In this document: positions 1-11,880 of the stretch, in pieces
Position numbering within the stretch: the stretch's first letter is position 1
How the letters are laid out: every line of letters starts with the position of its first letter
Assembly (NCBI RefSeq): GCF_050948215.1
Contig: NC_135156.1
Location: forward strand, 15,437,257 to 15,501,256
Source of the DNA: Halictus rubicundus
Lineage: Eukaryota; Arthropoda; Insecta; Hymenoptera; Halictidae
Length of the DNA: 64,000 nt
Reading direction: 5' to 3'
Translations under genes and position numbers: made by a program
Notes under the pieces: generated by a model
What the model was told of the DNA's origin: nothing
Databases searched by the model: none
The model's input: the letters and a program-made list of their open reading frames with translations, nothing else

Positions 1-510
1 GTTAATTTCAATGCACTCGAGATCACTAGAGTCTCCAAAAATTATAAAGTGCGAGGTCCAATGGGATTTGAGGGACTGTTGGTTGATTATGTAGCCGAGG
101 AAATGGTTACGGAGGAAAATATAAACTTTTTTTTTAATCAGTGGTTCTTGGACTGTTAATTTGAATGCATTCGAGATCACTAGAGTCTCCAGAAAATTGT
201 AAATTCCGAGGTCCAATGGGATTTGATGGACTGTTGGTTGATTATGTAGCCGAGGAAATGGTTACGGAGGAAAATATAAACTTATTTTTTAATCAGTGGT
301 TCTTGGACTGTTAATTTCAATGCACTCGGGATCACTAGACTCTCCAGAAAATTGTAAAGTGCGAGGTCCAATGGGATTCGAAAGATCCTTATTCTTAAGT
401 TGCGGAGGTGATAACCGAGGACATATTGAATTTTTTTAAAAATTTGTGATTTTCCTGTTGTCGATTTCTGTTCACTTAAGCTCACTCGAGTCTACAAAAA
501 ATTGTAAAAT
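1..510. repeat. Tandem array, unit about 155 bp
   Basis: Head-to-tail copies begin near 1, 155 and 310, and a diverged fourth start lies near 456. Shared blocks include GATCACTAGAGTCTCC and GTAGCCGAGGAAATGG. Copies one and two match closely over their full length; the third diverges after about 380. The array probably continues upstream of the window. Open frames inside it are not gene-like. I recognise no known family. Confidence 0.85.
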
Positions 511-1394
511 GACTAAATAGAATGGCATCGAATTCCACTCTATCGTGCAGATTTTTTACCGTTTGTTACAAGCAGACTCCGCTTGATCAACTCGCGGCAG
601 CGAACAGTAAATATCCTTGATGCGCAGGACCTCCGGCGTGATTATTATAAAAGAGGCACTCGGGATAATTTCATTTCACCTCGCGTATCGCAATATCCCT
701 GGTAAAAAAGGGGTAGCGGGTTACTTATTGCCGCACTTAATGCTAATGGGCCGCGGAGCCGTTGGAGGACTCTCGTTTTCACCGCGAGAGAGCTAGGATA
801 CCAGAAGATGGCGGCCGCGCGTATCCTGGCCTCTCCTCTTTTACAGATTATGGGAGGGACAGGCTAGATGCAATTAGTGCGGGCTGGGAGCTAGCAATTT
901 GATCTCGTCTTCGGGCAATTCGACGGCCGGGGAAAAATAAAATAGACGCACAAAAAGAAAAAAAAAAAAAGACCGGGGGAAGATAGGGGAGCGGGATCAT
1001 CCTCGAGGCCCGACGAGATTGCGCCGATCCAATTATCCGGGGTTTGAAAAGGAGCGGGCCACCGGCCAGGAATACCGATGCTTCCTTCAGATCGGCTGTA
1101 ATTCGCGTCTTCTGTCCGGCGCAGCGTAAAGCTCGCTCCGCGACGCGCTTTTCTCTAATGTCCGCCATGCCTCCGACATCCTAAATGCCTCGGATTCCCC
1201 TCGCTCTGCACCAGAATTTCTAAAATTTTCCCTCACCCCTTCCTCCGCTCCGTCCCGTTTATCGATGCGCCGAATATCTTTCTCCCAGTTGCTCGTACTT
1301 GCTGAAATGCTAATGAAATTCTTTCTCGTAATTGTTCATCGTCTGTTTCCCCTTCGTCATCCGGTTGCTGCTTCTCGGATGGTTCTTTTAGTTG
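511..1394. other. Unassigned, GC-rich
   Basis: No gene or repeat is recognised. The stretch holds an A-run at 957-970. A minus-strand frame (848-1168) crosses that run and encodes a low-complexity phenylalanine/arginine-rich peptide, which looks like chance. Confidence 0.5.
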
Positions 1395-2640
1395 ACGCAA
1401 AGTCTAGACGTGGATGTAGATTGCTCTGTGCAGCACTGTTTCGAAACCTTTAAAACCGAGAGCGGCGAGGCCACGCCCACTTAAAGCACTTTATGCTGAG
1501 AGATTGTTGTCTTTGCAGCTAGATTTTCAGTAGACACAGAGTGTAGGCCAGACGTGTGTACATGTAGGGTGCCCGGTGAGGCAGGGGCGTGGCTCTGGAA
1601 AAATCTAGAGCAACCAGGCCACGCCCACTTAAAGCATTATATTCAGGAAGAAAGAGGCTGTGGTCTTTGCAGCTAGATTTTCAGTAGACACAGAGTGTAG
1701 ACCAGACGTGTGCACATGTAGGTTGCCCGGTGAGACAGGGGCGTGGCTCTGAGAAAATCTAGAGCAACGAGGCCACGCCCACTTGAAGCATTTTATGCAG
1801 GAAGAAAGAGATTGTTGTCTTTGCAGCTAGATTTGCAGTAGATACAGAGTGTAGGTCAGACGTATGTGCGTGCAGATTGTTCTGTGACGCAGTAATGTGA
1901 CTGTGAAAAATCCGGGCGCGGTGAGGCCACGCCTACTGTATAGAGTGGGATGAATTTTGTACAGATGCAGGGAGACTGTTCTCTATTGAGCTGAATTTTC
2001 AGTATAGAGTCTAGGTTTGGCAGAGAAGTGGATTGCTCTATGGAGCACTGTTTTGTAACCTTTAAAACCGAGAGCGACGAGGCCACGCCTACTGTATAGA
2101 GTGGGATGAATTTTGTACAGATGCGAGGAGAGTGTTCTCTATTGAGCTGAATTTTCAGTGAGTATAGAGTCTAGGTTTGGCAGAGAAGTGGATCGCTCTA
2201 TGGAGCACTGTTTTGTAACCTTTAAAACCGAGAACGGCGAGGCCACGCCCACTTAAAGCACTTTATGTACAGAGATTGTTGTCTTTGCAACTAGATCTTC
2301 AGCAGATACAGTGTATAGGCCAGACGCGTGTATACGTAGATTGCCCATTGAGGCAGGGGCGTGGCTCTGGGATAGTCGAGATCAACGAGGCCACGCCCAC
2401 CGTGCCGAGTGCACTGTATTTTATACACAGAGGAGATTGTTGTCTTTAGAACGAAATTTGTAGTGGATACAAAGTACAGGGTTGACGTGGATGTAGATTG
2501 CTCTATAAAGCAATGTCTTCGAACCTTTAACACCGAGTGCAACGAAGCCACGCCCACCGTACAGAGTATTTTGTACAGCTGGGAGGAGATTGTTGTTCGT
2601 GCCGCTAGGTTTCTGAGTGGGTGTGGGAAACTTTACCAAT
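1395..2640. repeat. Tandem array, unit 148-160 bp, with GGCCACGCC core
   Basis: About eight units are marked by a GGCCACGCC core (AGCCACGCCC in the last) at about 1469, 1617, 1771, 1924, 2081, 2241, 2389 and 2546. Two unit types occur. One carries GGGGCGTGGCTCT some 25-30 nt before the core, so that GGGCGTGGC and GCCACGCCC can pair as a hairpin. The other carries GGAGCACTGTTTTGTAACC before the core. The reverse of the core, GTGGGCGTGG, resembles KLF/Sp-type zinc-finger sites (established motif class; binding here is inference). Open frames on both strands are by-products of the repeat. Confidence 0.85.
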
Positions 2641-3554
2641 TGAACACTGAACACAGATGTTATTTATTATGCGGCTCTACGCAGAAATTCGAAAAATTCC
2701 GCGAGTCGATCGCAACGGAAAAAGATTTTTTCTGCAGTTGCAAGGGCCCGTTGCACTCCTAACGACGGGGCCGAGTTAATTGCGCCCGAGAGAAGAGAAC
2801 GACGCGGCTCGGGCCCGAATTGAATTTCGAGCGTCGATTCCTTAAATCGACCGATTACCCGACGACGAAATTACGCCCGGGCCAATCTCGATCTTTGCCT
2901 ACACTCTGCAATTACTCGAAATCGTCCGGGCCTTTTATTTCCCTTTTTCGGGATCGAACGCGAAAAAAGCGAAAGAGGGTGAGTCCCGGAGAAAAAGGGA
3001 CAAGGAACCAGAAAGAAAGAAAAAAAGAAAAAACAAAATAAGGACACGTCGTTATTTTAATCCTGCGGATCCGCCATTATCCTGGCGGCTGGTAAACCGA
3101 CAGGATCCCGAGGTCGAGCCAGCAGAGTCTTGTCCCGTAGACACGTGACTCGAATGCCACGTGTTCCCCGAATTAATCGTCGTTGTTCGAACCCATAGAA
3201 TTGTTCTGATCGGCTGTGTCCTCTCGTCACTTTCCCGACAAATTTGCCCGCGTTCATCTAACGAGGACATTGTCCGGTTTCCTTCCAGCATCGCCTAATC
3301 ATCGATCCTTTCGAACATGCTCGACGTTCGCCCGGCCAATTTTGTTTCAGCGCGACGCGCCCGACAAACATGGAGCTGATTATATATGCTCCTCGATCCC
3401 GAAGGTGATTCTACAAAATTGCTACCGATTTGCTGGCTCTCTCGGATCAGACTCCATCAAAGCCTAGGATCTATCGGATCTATCGGCTAAGATCCTCCGC
3501 TGATGAAGGGATTCAGACTTACATCAGGATACAGCAAGGCACATATAATTAAAA
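2641..3554. other. Unassigned, with two CACGTG sites
   Basis: No gene is recognised. Two CACGTG E-box palindromes lie 16 bp apart at 3142-3147 and 3158-3163. A GGGTGAGT donor-like site near 2978 follows a purine-rich stretch without a credible exon. The overlapping minus-strand frames at 3052-3291 have no protein character. Confidence 0.4.
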
Positions 3555-3722
3555 CGATAACCTCGATTGTCCAAACGAGTCGATGAAACCTGTGACAGGT
3601 CTGAGATGCCATCAGTTCGGATAATCGAGGTCTCACTAAATCGTGAATTGAACAAGGAAACATAATCCGAACTGTGTCTTGCTTGGGCTCATTTTACTCG
3701 GAAGAACGCCAGCAATGGGTCC
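3555..3722. mobile_element. pogo/Tigger-like MITE fragments
   Basis: AACCTCGATTGTCC (about 3560) and TTCGGATAATCGAGGT (about 3617) form an inverted pair resembling ends of insect pogo/Tigger-like short elements. The following part to 3722 matches, inverted, one end of the element at 61586-61780 (shared GAGCCCAA and ATTCTTCCGAGTAAAA-like blocks). Related sequence recurs at 29960-30090. The copy is diverged, so the boundaries are approximate and it may be a chimera of two elements. Confidence 0.5.
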
Positions 3723-4484
3723 ATAAAAATTTCATCGATTTCAAAAAGTTCCGTCACCGAATTATCATCCTATCGTGCGGGGAATGTCTTGCTTCTAGAT
3801 CCTCCGAGGAGTGTATACTCTGGCTGTAGATGGCGGGGGGTAAATTGTACGCAAATATCGTGCGCATCTCCGTCGCGTATATCGAGGCATTACAGCATTG
3901 TGCGATGGAAATGGCTGGAAACCGGAGCTTATTCGCGACGGGGACGCAACAGGACACTGTCGGGAAGCTTTTTCTGGTCGAGCTTGGAGGTATACTGCGG
4001 CACGGTTGCACGGGCTCTCTCCAGGCCGGAAATAACATCGGGCTCCGGCGTCGAGGTATTTGCCGAGGGGGAAGAAGATCGATGGACGTCTATCAGCGTG
4101 TTTTACGGGGCCGAAAACGTCGATGGCGTTTCAACGACGCCCGGGAACGAGTCAATTATCGAGGATTTCGAGAACGTAGGAGCGAGTCGAGGAGAGACGC
4201 CGCGTGATCGACAGGCTGCCGGTGTTCGTTCTAGTTGCGAGGCCGGCTAGAACCGGGTTATTTCGAAGGGTAGATAACGGCCGGATCGTCCATCTCCGTC
4301 TGTCCGAGCCACGGCGTACGCGTACCGAGTCATGAATTAAGTGGAATCGATAGCAAAGTTGAACCTCGAACGCGCCGGTCGGGCGGATTCGTTTGCACGG
4401 ATACCGGCAACAATTATCCCGCGTCTCGACTTTCTCTCGCAACTGGACACGTTCAGCACCGATTTCGACACGAGCGAGCAACTA
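3723..4484. other. Unassigned, CpG-rich
   Basis: No repeat is recognised. Overlapping open frames on both strands (3754-4250 and 4152-4481) are typical of stop-poor CpG-rich DNA. None shows a domain, signal peptide or splice signals. Confidence 0.4.
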
Positions 4485-4567
4485 TTAGGGGGTTAGCACC
4501 CATAAGTGATCAATTATTTTGAAATCTGAAACAAACTTTGTAGTCAATTCAAGCGTTTATTTCTCAA

Positions 4568-4808
4568 CCCTTTGCACCCGAGTGGTGACTCTGAAGCACC
4601 ACCAGAAATTGTTGTGGCATTATTTCAAGGAAATTACAAAAAATATTACAATGTATTTGCTACATTACAAAATTTGTGTTTAACAGTTTACTAAACATTT
4701 ACATGTTACATGTGGAAATCGGATCAGTTTCGTATGAATAAAATGAAAATATTCTAGAACGGAAGAAAAATTTACTTTTAGAATGAAAATAGCGTCGAGT
4801 GCAAAGGG
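4568..4808. mobile_element. piggyBac-type MITE (family 1, subtype B)
   Basis: The 241-bp element has inverted ends CCCTTTGCACCCGAG / CGAGTGCAAAGGG. It is flanked by TCAA on the left and TTAA on the right, the target expected for piggyBac-like transposons. It has no coding capacity. It sits at the stop codon of the mariner remnant, so it inserted after the mariner. The interior (GGTGACTCTGAAGC, then CATTATTTCAA) defines subtype B, shared with 33804-34046 and 39716-39940. Confidence 0.85.
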
Positions 4809-5066
4809 TTAATTTACTACATAATCTCCATCATTATCAGTTTGCCATCTTTCCTGCAAATTTGCAATCCCCCTCTTGTAGAAGTCGGAGAGATCATAAT
4901 CACCAGCAGCGAACCTGCTGAACCAACGTTGACACTTGTTGACCTTCGATACATCTCCATGAACGTCGAAAATTTTCTTCGTTGTTACCGTTGCATTCAA
5001 TCCCGCATGAAAATGAAAAAGTATGCAACGATGAGTATAATCCTCGGACGGTACGGACGCCGCCAT
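4809..5066 (-). pseudogene. mariner transposase remnant, N-terminus fused to C-terminus
   Basis: This 85-codon frame starts at ATG 5066. Residues 1 to about 58 resemble the mariner DNA-binding N-terminus (RCILFHFHAGLNAT; CQRWFSRFAAGDYDLSD). The frame then jumps to a typical mariner C-terminus (FYKRGIANLQERWQ, NDGDY). The whole central region, including the DD(34)D catalytic domain, has been deleted in frame near position 4892. The stop codon overlaps the TTAA used by the nested element, but collapsing the insertion leaves the same stop, so it is native. The product could bind the ends but cannot cut DNA. Whether it is expressed is unknown. Confidence 0.85.
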
Positions 5067-5233
5067 TTTATTACAGGCTTGTAAAAAGAAATTACACTTT
5101 TTAGAATATTTTGAACACAGGCTGCTCTACCGAAAACTGTAAAAGAATACGTGTTTCCTCTTGAACGATCGTTACAGAACTGAAGGCAAAACAAATTCTT
5201 TGCAAATAATTGATTACTTATGGGAACCCCTAA

Positions 5234-6229
5234 TGTGTTCGTCGATCGGCGACGACAGTAAACTTTTATTCCGATGAATAAATAAGTCTCGGCAACGATT
5301 CCCACTCAACGCGCCCGAAATCTTACGAAAAGACAGAAAAAGAAAAAGAAACAAAGAGATCTCTGATTCTACATTTCCAACGTTTTTTTCCCCCCGATCG
5401 AAAATGACCAGTGATCATCAATGCGGTCCCACGATCATGAGAGACCCCTCGTGCGACGGCACACCGTCATCAGGACATTAATTTCGTGCGTAATTCCATA
5501 TTCCGAGGACTTTCCGAGTCTCCACTTTGAATCGATGGTATCGCCGGACAATTTCTAATCTCGGACGATAATGATACGCTGGGCCGGTGGTTTATAGCAG
5601 GCCCAGGCTCCCGGGACAGGACCGGGATCGGGTTCGAACCGGGCCCTCCGATCGGTCCCCCTAATTATACGTGCATTATGATCGAAGACAGGCTCGTTCG
5701 TTCGATCGGCCGTCGAAATTCCACGGTCCTGGCATTAAGGAGAGCCCAGCTGATCCTCCGGCCATTAAGAGGCGTGCGCATTCTTGCGGATCCCCGCGAA
5801 GAAGTTCCCATCGGGCCCCGGGCCCGACTCGGCCCGGCCCGGCTCGATCTCGACGGGCCTAATGACTGTCGGGACTCATTCGCCGACGCTATCGCCACCG
5901 GCCCGTGCTAATTGCGTGCCCGAGAAACAACGGTGACCGACAGGGGACTCGTGGGGACTTGTGGGGGCCCGATGTACGAATTCTGTTCGGCAGATAAGAG
6001 GCCCCGGCCGTTCCCTTTCGCATCAACGGGCCCGCATACAGATACGCCGACGCTAATTCGCCATCGCGTCCGATATTTTTTTTTTTTGCCGGTTTGCTCC
6101 TTTTAAGATATCGGTCCCACTCTACGAATCGTTTGATTCTTTAAAAGCAACGCTCAAATTTCGCTCTTTGGGACAGAGCCCGTGCTTTTGTTATGCTTGT
6201 TTGGGACTCCGTGAGTGGCCCGTGTTAAT
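5234..6229. other. Unassigned; very GC-rich centre
   Basis: No gene is recognised. The centre at 5580-5900 is dense in GGCCC and CCCGG, and its open frames on both strands (5665-5911) are compositional. GGTTCGAACC near 5631 resembles a tRNA B-box, but no tRNA fold surrounds it. Confidence 0.4.
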
Positions 6230-6660
6230 TTGTCGAAGCGATCGGTGGGAAGGATTCTTCGATCTCGCCTCTCGATCCGGTTCTGGCTTTTAGATCGATG
6301 CATGCGAAATCGCGTCTTTACGAACTTTTTTGGGAGTGGTCGTACGCTGCTTGGAAATGTTTATCTCGGCTTGCCGTTCGCACGGAGTCTATTTATTGTG
6401 CAACGATTTCTCTCTTTCTGGTTGTTGGGTTTTAATGCCCGAACCCATCGACCAGGATTTTCAGCCCGAACCTTGACTCTCGATCGGTTTTTATCGGGCG
6501 CTTTCGGATCGATCTGCGCGAAATCTTTATATCCTTAGAGGGGTTGTGTACTGCAGCTTGGAGATATTTGATTGACTCGGTTTGCTGTTGATACAGAGTC
6601 CATTCTGTTACGATTTCTCTCTATTGTCTTCGGTTATTAACTTTCAGTGTTGACTCGGGC
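6230..6660. repeat. Degenerate two-copy tandem duplication, about 214 bp
   Basis: GATCGATGCATGCGAAATC (about 6294) and GATCGATCTGCGCGAAATC (about 6508) start two diverged copies. Both continue through GC(A)GCTTGGA..TATTT, CGG(C/T)TTGC(C/T)GTT, a GAGTC and ACGATTTCTCTCT. Divergence suggests an old duplication. The plus-strand frame at 6215-6538 lies inside it and is not convincing. Confidence 0.55.
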
Positions 6661-8240
6661 GAACGTCTTATTGCTTTTCATTTCGGTTAGCAGCACGATG
6701 TAACAATAAATATTGTGCGTAAATAGACACGTCCATTGGAGGACGGTAAACGGTTCCCGAATCTGATTTAATTAATAATAATTCTGATTTAATCCAGCGA
6801 AATGGCGCTTTAATTCTCGGTAAACGAAATAAGAAGAGACGTTTCGACTGACCTAACACGTTACGCGGGGGCGGACTGACGATCAAAGTGGGCGGATGTT
6901 AATCTACGTGAAAAACTGAGTTAAAAATGTAGAGTACTCTTTTTTCGTACGGGGCATCGTTTCCGAGATAATCGGAAACCATAAACCTCACGATTCGTGT
7001 CTGACTATGGCCGACCGTTTCTACTTCTCGTCCTCCTCGCACTTTGAAGTTGATTATCTCGAGAACGAAGCGATAAACAAAAAAACTTTATTTCACATTT
7101 TCGACGCAGTTTTCCACGCACTATCAGACTGCCTAATCAAATATGTTAAACAATCACCGGTATGCGGTATAACGCGTCTAGAATGTGTTCACGTTCCCTT
7201 TTAACGAAAGGATTCGTCGAACAGCGAATAAAATTAGTAAAACAAGATGAACCTTTTGCAAGATCAATATAAAATCACGCATTTGTTCGATCGTAACATT
7301 TGATTACGTTCACTACCTGTTCCTAGCCTTAAAATTCAAAAGAGCCGAGAAATATCTCGCAATTTTATCGGTTTCTCTAATTTCCTACTTACCGGAAGTA
7401 CTCCTCGTTCAGATTTAAAACAGCATGAGATACAGGGTGAACAGGCAGTAGATAATCCAACCGAACGAATATCAGCTGTGCCATCGTACGAAGAATTTTT
7501 ATTCCCGTAAGTTATTACAGACATTGTAAATTTAAATTTCGCTGTTCCGGGGGTGGGGTCTCTGGTTTATCGTTCGTTCGTTCGCTTCGCTATTCTCCGC
7601 GTGCGTTTTCCCGTTCGCAGAAGCTTAACAAAGTCGTCCATAATAAGAATAACAATAATTTCCCGAGCGTCCGCGACGCGTCCGGTTAAAAAAGACGAGT
7701 CCGGCGAAACAGGGGCGCGTCGTTCGGGCTGTTTTTATTTTTTCCTTTAACGAGCAAACTTTCCCGTTCCTCTCGCAGGACGAGTAAATCCGCGTCAGCC
7801 GGCCTAAATAATCCTGTAAATGCGCGCCCGGCAGCCAGGGGCTCGGAAAAAGTTCCCCGACCGGTCGGGACTCGGTGTGTTTTTCGACTGTATCAACGCT
7901 CACCGCTTTTCATGCGAATTTCCCCCCTTGTCGTCACAGCCCCCCCCCCCCCCCGCGCCAGTGGAAAACGCGAACTTTCGCCAGGCGAATCCGTTTTGCG
8001 TCCCGCAACTATTTTTTCTCGGCTCCTTCCCCTTACCTGGGCGCTTGGAAAACATACTCTTTTTGGACACACCATAAAAAGAGACAGCCTCGATTATCCG
8101 AACTGTCGATACCATAAGTGAACCTCCGTGAGCGGAGAGACACGCGCTCTCTCCGTGAGCAACCTGGGTCTTTTATGTCCGGTTTTTATTTTTACCTGTT
8201 AAGGCTTTAGACATTTGACGTTTCAACGATCACCTGTTAA
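6661..8240. other. Unassigned; poly-C run at 7941-7955
   Basis: No gene is recognised. Frames on both strands around 7820-8121 arise from the C-run and CpG-rich flanks. AGCCTCGATTATCCGAACTGT near 8089 is the inverse of the pogo-like end seen at 3617 and 29968, so one solo end lies here. Confidence 0.4.
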
Positions 8241-8451
8241 CACTGGGTCTACGGAGGACTAAAAATTACTATTTTACATTTATAAAAATAACATGAATGT
8301 ATCTATCAGAATCTGTAGCCATTTCTTAAATAATATGTACCCGGAGAAATCAATTTGTGAAATAATTCCTCATGGATCCATGTTTGCAGTCTCAATATTG
8401 AATTAAAAATATTAGAATCCGTCATTTTTGACGGGTCCCGTGAATCTAGTG
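8241..8451. mobile_element. TTAA-flanked MITE (family 2)
   Basis: This 211-bp element is bounded by TTAA on both sides (8237-8240, 8452-8455). The ends are CACTGGGTCTACGG and, inverted, CACTAGATTCACGGG. It has no coding capacity. It matches 8620-8836 and part of 33490-33635. The TTAA target suggests piggyBac-type mobilisation (inference). Confidence 0.8.
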
Positions 8452-8619
8452 TTAAACTAGGGACTTCACGGTGAGTACTCCGGAATTTTTTCTTTCGATT
8501 TTTTAAAAATCTCCAACAGTGAAAGAATTTCTTTCTTCACCGTGTAGTATTTCCTCTACCAATTATTGTCAGTTTGTATAAAATCCGCAGTCTATTAGTA
8601 CGTTTTGCAGGTTGCTTAA

Positions 8620-8836
8620 CACTAGGTTTGCGGAGCATTAAAAGTGAGTATTTTACATTACTTTATCAAAATAAGAAGAACGTGCCTATCCAAGTTTTCA
8701 GCCATTTTTTAAATAACATATACCTCAGGAAGTAAGTTTGTCGAGCAATTCCACGTAGATGGATCCTCACAATCTCAATAATCGTAAATGAAAAATATTA
8801 GAACCCGTCATTTTCACGGGTCCCGTAAACCTAGTG
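8620..8836. mobile_element. TTAA-flanked MITE (family 2), second copy
   Basis: This 217-bp element is flanked by TTAA at 8616-8619 and 8837-8840. The ends are CACTAGGTTTGCGG and, inverted, CACTAGGTTTACGGG. It is in the same orientation as the copy at 8241. Between the two copies lies AAATCCGCAGTCTA (8582-8595), an end of the repeat family described at 37316-37920. Confidence 0.8.
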
Positions 8837-8840
8837 TTAA

Positions 8841-10742
8841 AGATGATAAGTGAGGAGACGTCGATAAAGCAGAATTCTACTTATTGTTTCATTTGTCGAC
8901 GGAGGAGCACGCAACGATAGCGGAGCTATTTATAGCGCACGATTCGTGCGATATCGTTGTATTATCATGACAGATCTTCAGGGAGTACCGTGGTTTCCCG
9001 AAAAACTAAAGCAGGACGAGGAATTCCATCGGGAGATCGGCTTGATACGAACTTGCGCGGCTTTATGGGCGGCAGACACGCGACCGCCTTGCGGTAGGTC
9101 AGTGTCGATAGCGAGAGGGCGAGACCTGTGTGTCGTCTTGTGAGGGACGACGCCTTTCATTGGACCCTTTATTGCCATTGAGAGAGCATCCCCTTCCGCG
9201 AGCGTCGTAAAAGTAACTTGTCTGGAGATATTTCGTGGGCGTCGAGAGCCCGCAGTAGCCATTACCGGTGTTAATTAATCTCGCGAATTTTTCTGCTCTG
9301 TGAAAACGGAAAGACTCAGTTGTAATGGATGGCACTCGCTTTAGATCAAAATTGCGAGACTGGTTGATAATAATCTATTCATAATTATTATACAATTTCC
9401 ATTGCCCCTGGTCTGCGTCCGGCCTGTTTCATAAATCAATAACATATGACGGTAAAATCGAATTTGTAAATATCGCTGTATCTTAAGTACACGTACATAT
9501 TGGACAACCGAATTCACACACGCGCATGCGCATTCCCACTCATATTTGTACACGTGCTATTCCTTACTTTGACGACTTCAGTTGTTTCCGGACGGATTAG
9601 TGTAAGCTAAGATTTAATCCGCCACTGTATACATTGTTCATGTAAATACTCATATGTTCATATTATTGATAAAACGAACGTCGAAAAACGAAAAAACGAA
9701 CGAGACGATAAAAGGACGAGCAGTCTCGTCAGGTCCGATACCGGAGGTCAGGTCTCTTTAAATTCCTTACGTTAGTTTCTTAGACTAAATTACTTTCTTA
9801 AATTACTTTATTATTAGAGTCTAAATTACGGAGAAACTAGATGGAACTGATCTTCGTGCAGCTCGGCAAGAAATCGGCAGCAGTTTGGTCCACCGAGAGA
9901 AAAGTTATTCCGATTTTTAAATAGCGTGCGCCATCAATTATGAGACTGTGCGTATAGACACAACCGGAAGCGTCAATACACAAAGCAGTATCGCGTCAAA
10001 GCTCGCCGGTCGGAAACCGGCAAATTTGCATGAGGAACCAGTCCACGGGCAGACGTTGCTTCACGGAAATTTACATTCGACGGTAACTGCGGAACGGCGG
10101 AATGAAACAAACTCGCGTCTTCCGGGCAACAATTTTCCGAAAACACGCTGGTTCCGCGGTAATCCGAAATTCGTTCATTTCTTGAAGAAGCCCGGCCAAC
10201 GAACGCGAAAAGACGGGTCTTCAGCAAAAACGTTCCCCCCGAAACAACGCGTTCGAAAAAGAACTGCCGGCAACCTAATAACACGAAAACCCTCCGCGAA
10301 CGAGTTGCAGAGTTTCGGATCGGTTTCATCGCGCCCGGAAACGCGGCGTCGGAAACCGAAGCAATTTCGCTCTCGTCGATCCCTCGGCGAATCTCGGGGG
10401 TGCGAAAACCCACCCCCTTCCGGGGGGGAAAAAAACAATTTCGTCGGAGTCGAAGGAAAACAGACGGGGACAGAGAAAGGAGAGAGAGAGAGAGGGAGAA
10501 TGAGTTCGTCGGGTGGACACGCTAATTTATTCCGTTTGCTCGAACTTTTGTTCGCCGAAACAGATTAGCCGGGCCTGGGAAATTCGGGGAAAAGTTCCAG
10601 GCTGGCCAGCGGCACCCCGAGCCACCCCTTTCGGCGTAAACACGAGGGGGTACGTCCCTGTCGCGCGATTTAATCGCTTTCGGCTCCGGGAACGCCCCGG
10701 GGATATCCGGAGAGAACCGTTTTTTTTTCGACGAGAACCGTG

Positions 10743-10776
<34 letters not shown>

Positions 10777-11504
10777 CTCTCTATCGATTCGTCTCTTTTT
10801 CTCTGTACGGTTTTTCCTGTTTTTATTTTGTTCGTCGTCGACGATCCCTCTTTGCGTGCAATTTCGAGGAAACCCCGTGCCCCGCTCGCTTGTTTAGCGC
10901 AAAATAGGACGCATTCGGGAGGTGTACGTACTCTCGTATCGCTTTCACGGGGGATCCGGTGCATCGACGAGCGAATAATGCAACGGGGCCGCGTCCCGTT
11001 GCACGGGAGATTTCGCCGAAACCGGGCCTGTTATCCGCCGGGAAAAATCGGACACCGAACGAGCCACCCGCTAAAGAGCAGTTTTAGGAACACAGACGAC
11101 GGCCCTTCGCAGGGCTACAAAAACGCCGCGCCCGCCGTCGAATCGCGTTGTCCGTATCGAGCTGACACTTTCTGCAATCCCCTGGTCGAGTTCGGCTCTT
11201 TCATCCTACGCTCTGCTTTTCATTTCCTTTGGATCTCCGCTTGTTCTTTACCGTTTTTTTTTTCTTCTCCCTCTTTCGGTGTTTGCTTTTCCCTTTTCAG
11301 ATCGCGTCGATCTGCTTCGCTTTGGATGCACCGTGCTCGTTTTAGGCGCTCCTCCAGCTTGTGAAATGGAATTTTATGGGAAAAAGAATCTGGGACCGTT
11401 AAAATTCATTTGGCACGTAAAAATCATGTCCCATTAACGCTCGTTGGAAACGGGAGTTGGAACGATTTGTCTAGACTTATAAATAAATTGTTGCGCTAAC
11501 GCCG
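8841..11504. other. Unassigned; contains the two longest open frames
   Basis: The longest frames of the window lie here on the plus strand: 9948-10568 (206 codons) and 10513-11364 (283 codons). The first is Arg/Lys/Ser-rich with no domain. The second runs through a (CT)n tract at 10743-10782 and has no recognisable motif. Both sit in CpG-rich DNA with equally open antisense frames, so I do not call genes. Confidence 0.45.
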
Positions 11505-11880
11505 TTGATGTCAACACCAAAAATTTCTGTGAAATTAAATTGATCTATTCAATGGAACTGAAAAATTAAAATTTATCATAGTAGACCCTAATTTAACCCT
11601 ACTGCGTCTTAAAAATTCTCAACTCCAAAAATTCTCGTGAAATCAAAATGATCTATTTAAGGGAGCTAGAATATTAAAATTTATTATAGCAGACCCTAAT
11701 TTAACCCTTCTTCGCCCCAAAAGTACTCAACTCCAAAAATTCTCGTGAAATCGAAATGATCTATTTAATGGAACTAGCAACTTAAAAATCGCCTAAAAAT
11801 CGTCAACTCGAAAAATTCCCAGGAAATAAAAATGCTCCAACTAATGGAACTAGAAAATTAAAATTTATCATAGTAGGTGA
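11505..11880. repeat. Tandem array, unit about 108 bp, AT-rich
   Basis: About three and a half copies carry CAACTCCAAAAATTCTCGTG-like starts near 11510, 11618, 11728 and 11804, then TGATCTATT, a GGAACTAG block and AAAATTTAT(C/T)ATAG. The last interval is shortened by an internal deletion. Confidence 0.75.

Larger units (their letters stand above)
4485..5233 (-). mobile_element. mariner element, internally deleted
   Basis: The inverted ends are about 33 bp: both start TTAGGGG and share CCCATAAGT, then ATCAATTATTT. The left end (from 4485) follows a TA target; on the right the TA has changed to CA on the minus strand. The remaining reading frame (4809-5066, minus strand) joins the start of a mariner transposase to its last residues, so the catalytic core is gone. 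A 241-bp TTAA element is nested inside. Without that insert the element is about 500 bp, a non-autonomous derivative of a full mariner (about 1.3 kb in the family). Confidence 0.85.

Noticed and set aside
5579..5652. Possible tRNA from GGTTCGAACC (B-box-like)
   Set aside because: No acceptor stem, D-arm or anticodon arm can be drawn upstream; the motif is a local palindrome in GC-rich DNA.
9948..10568. 206-codon plus-strand frame
   Set aside because: Arg/Lys/Ser-rich without domain; several antisense frames are equally open. Best explained by composition.
10513..11364. 283-codon plus-strand frame, the longest in the window
   Set aside because: It crosses a (CT)n tract, lies in CpG-rich DNA where the opposite strand is also open, and shows no motif or splice support.
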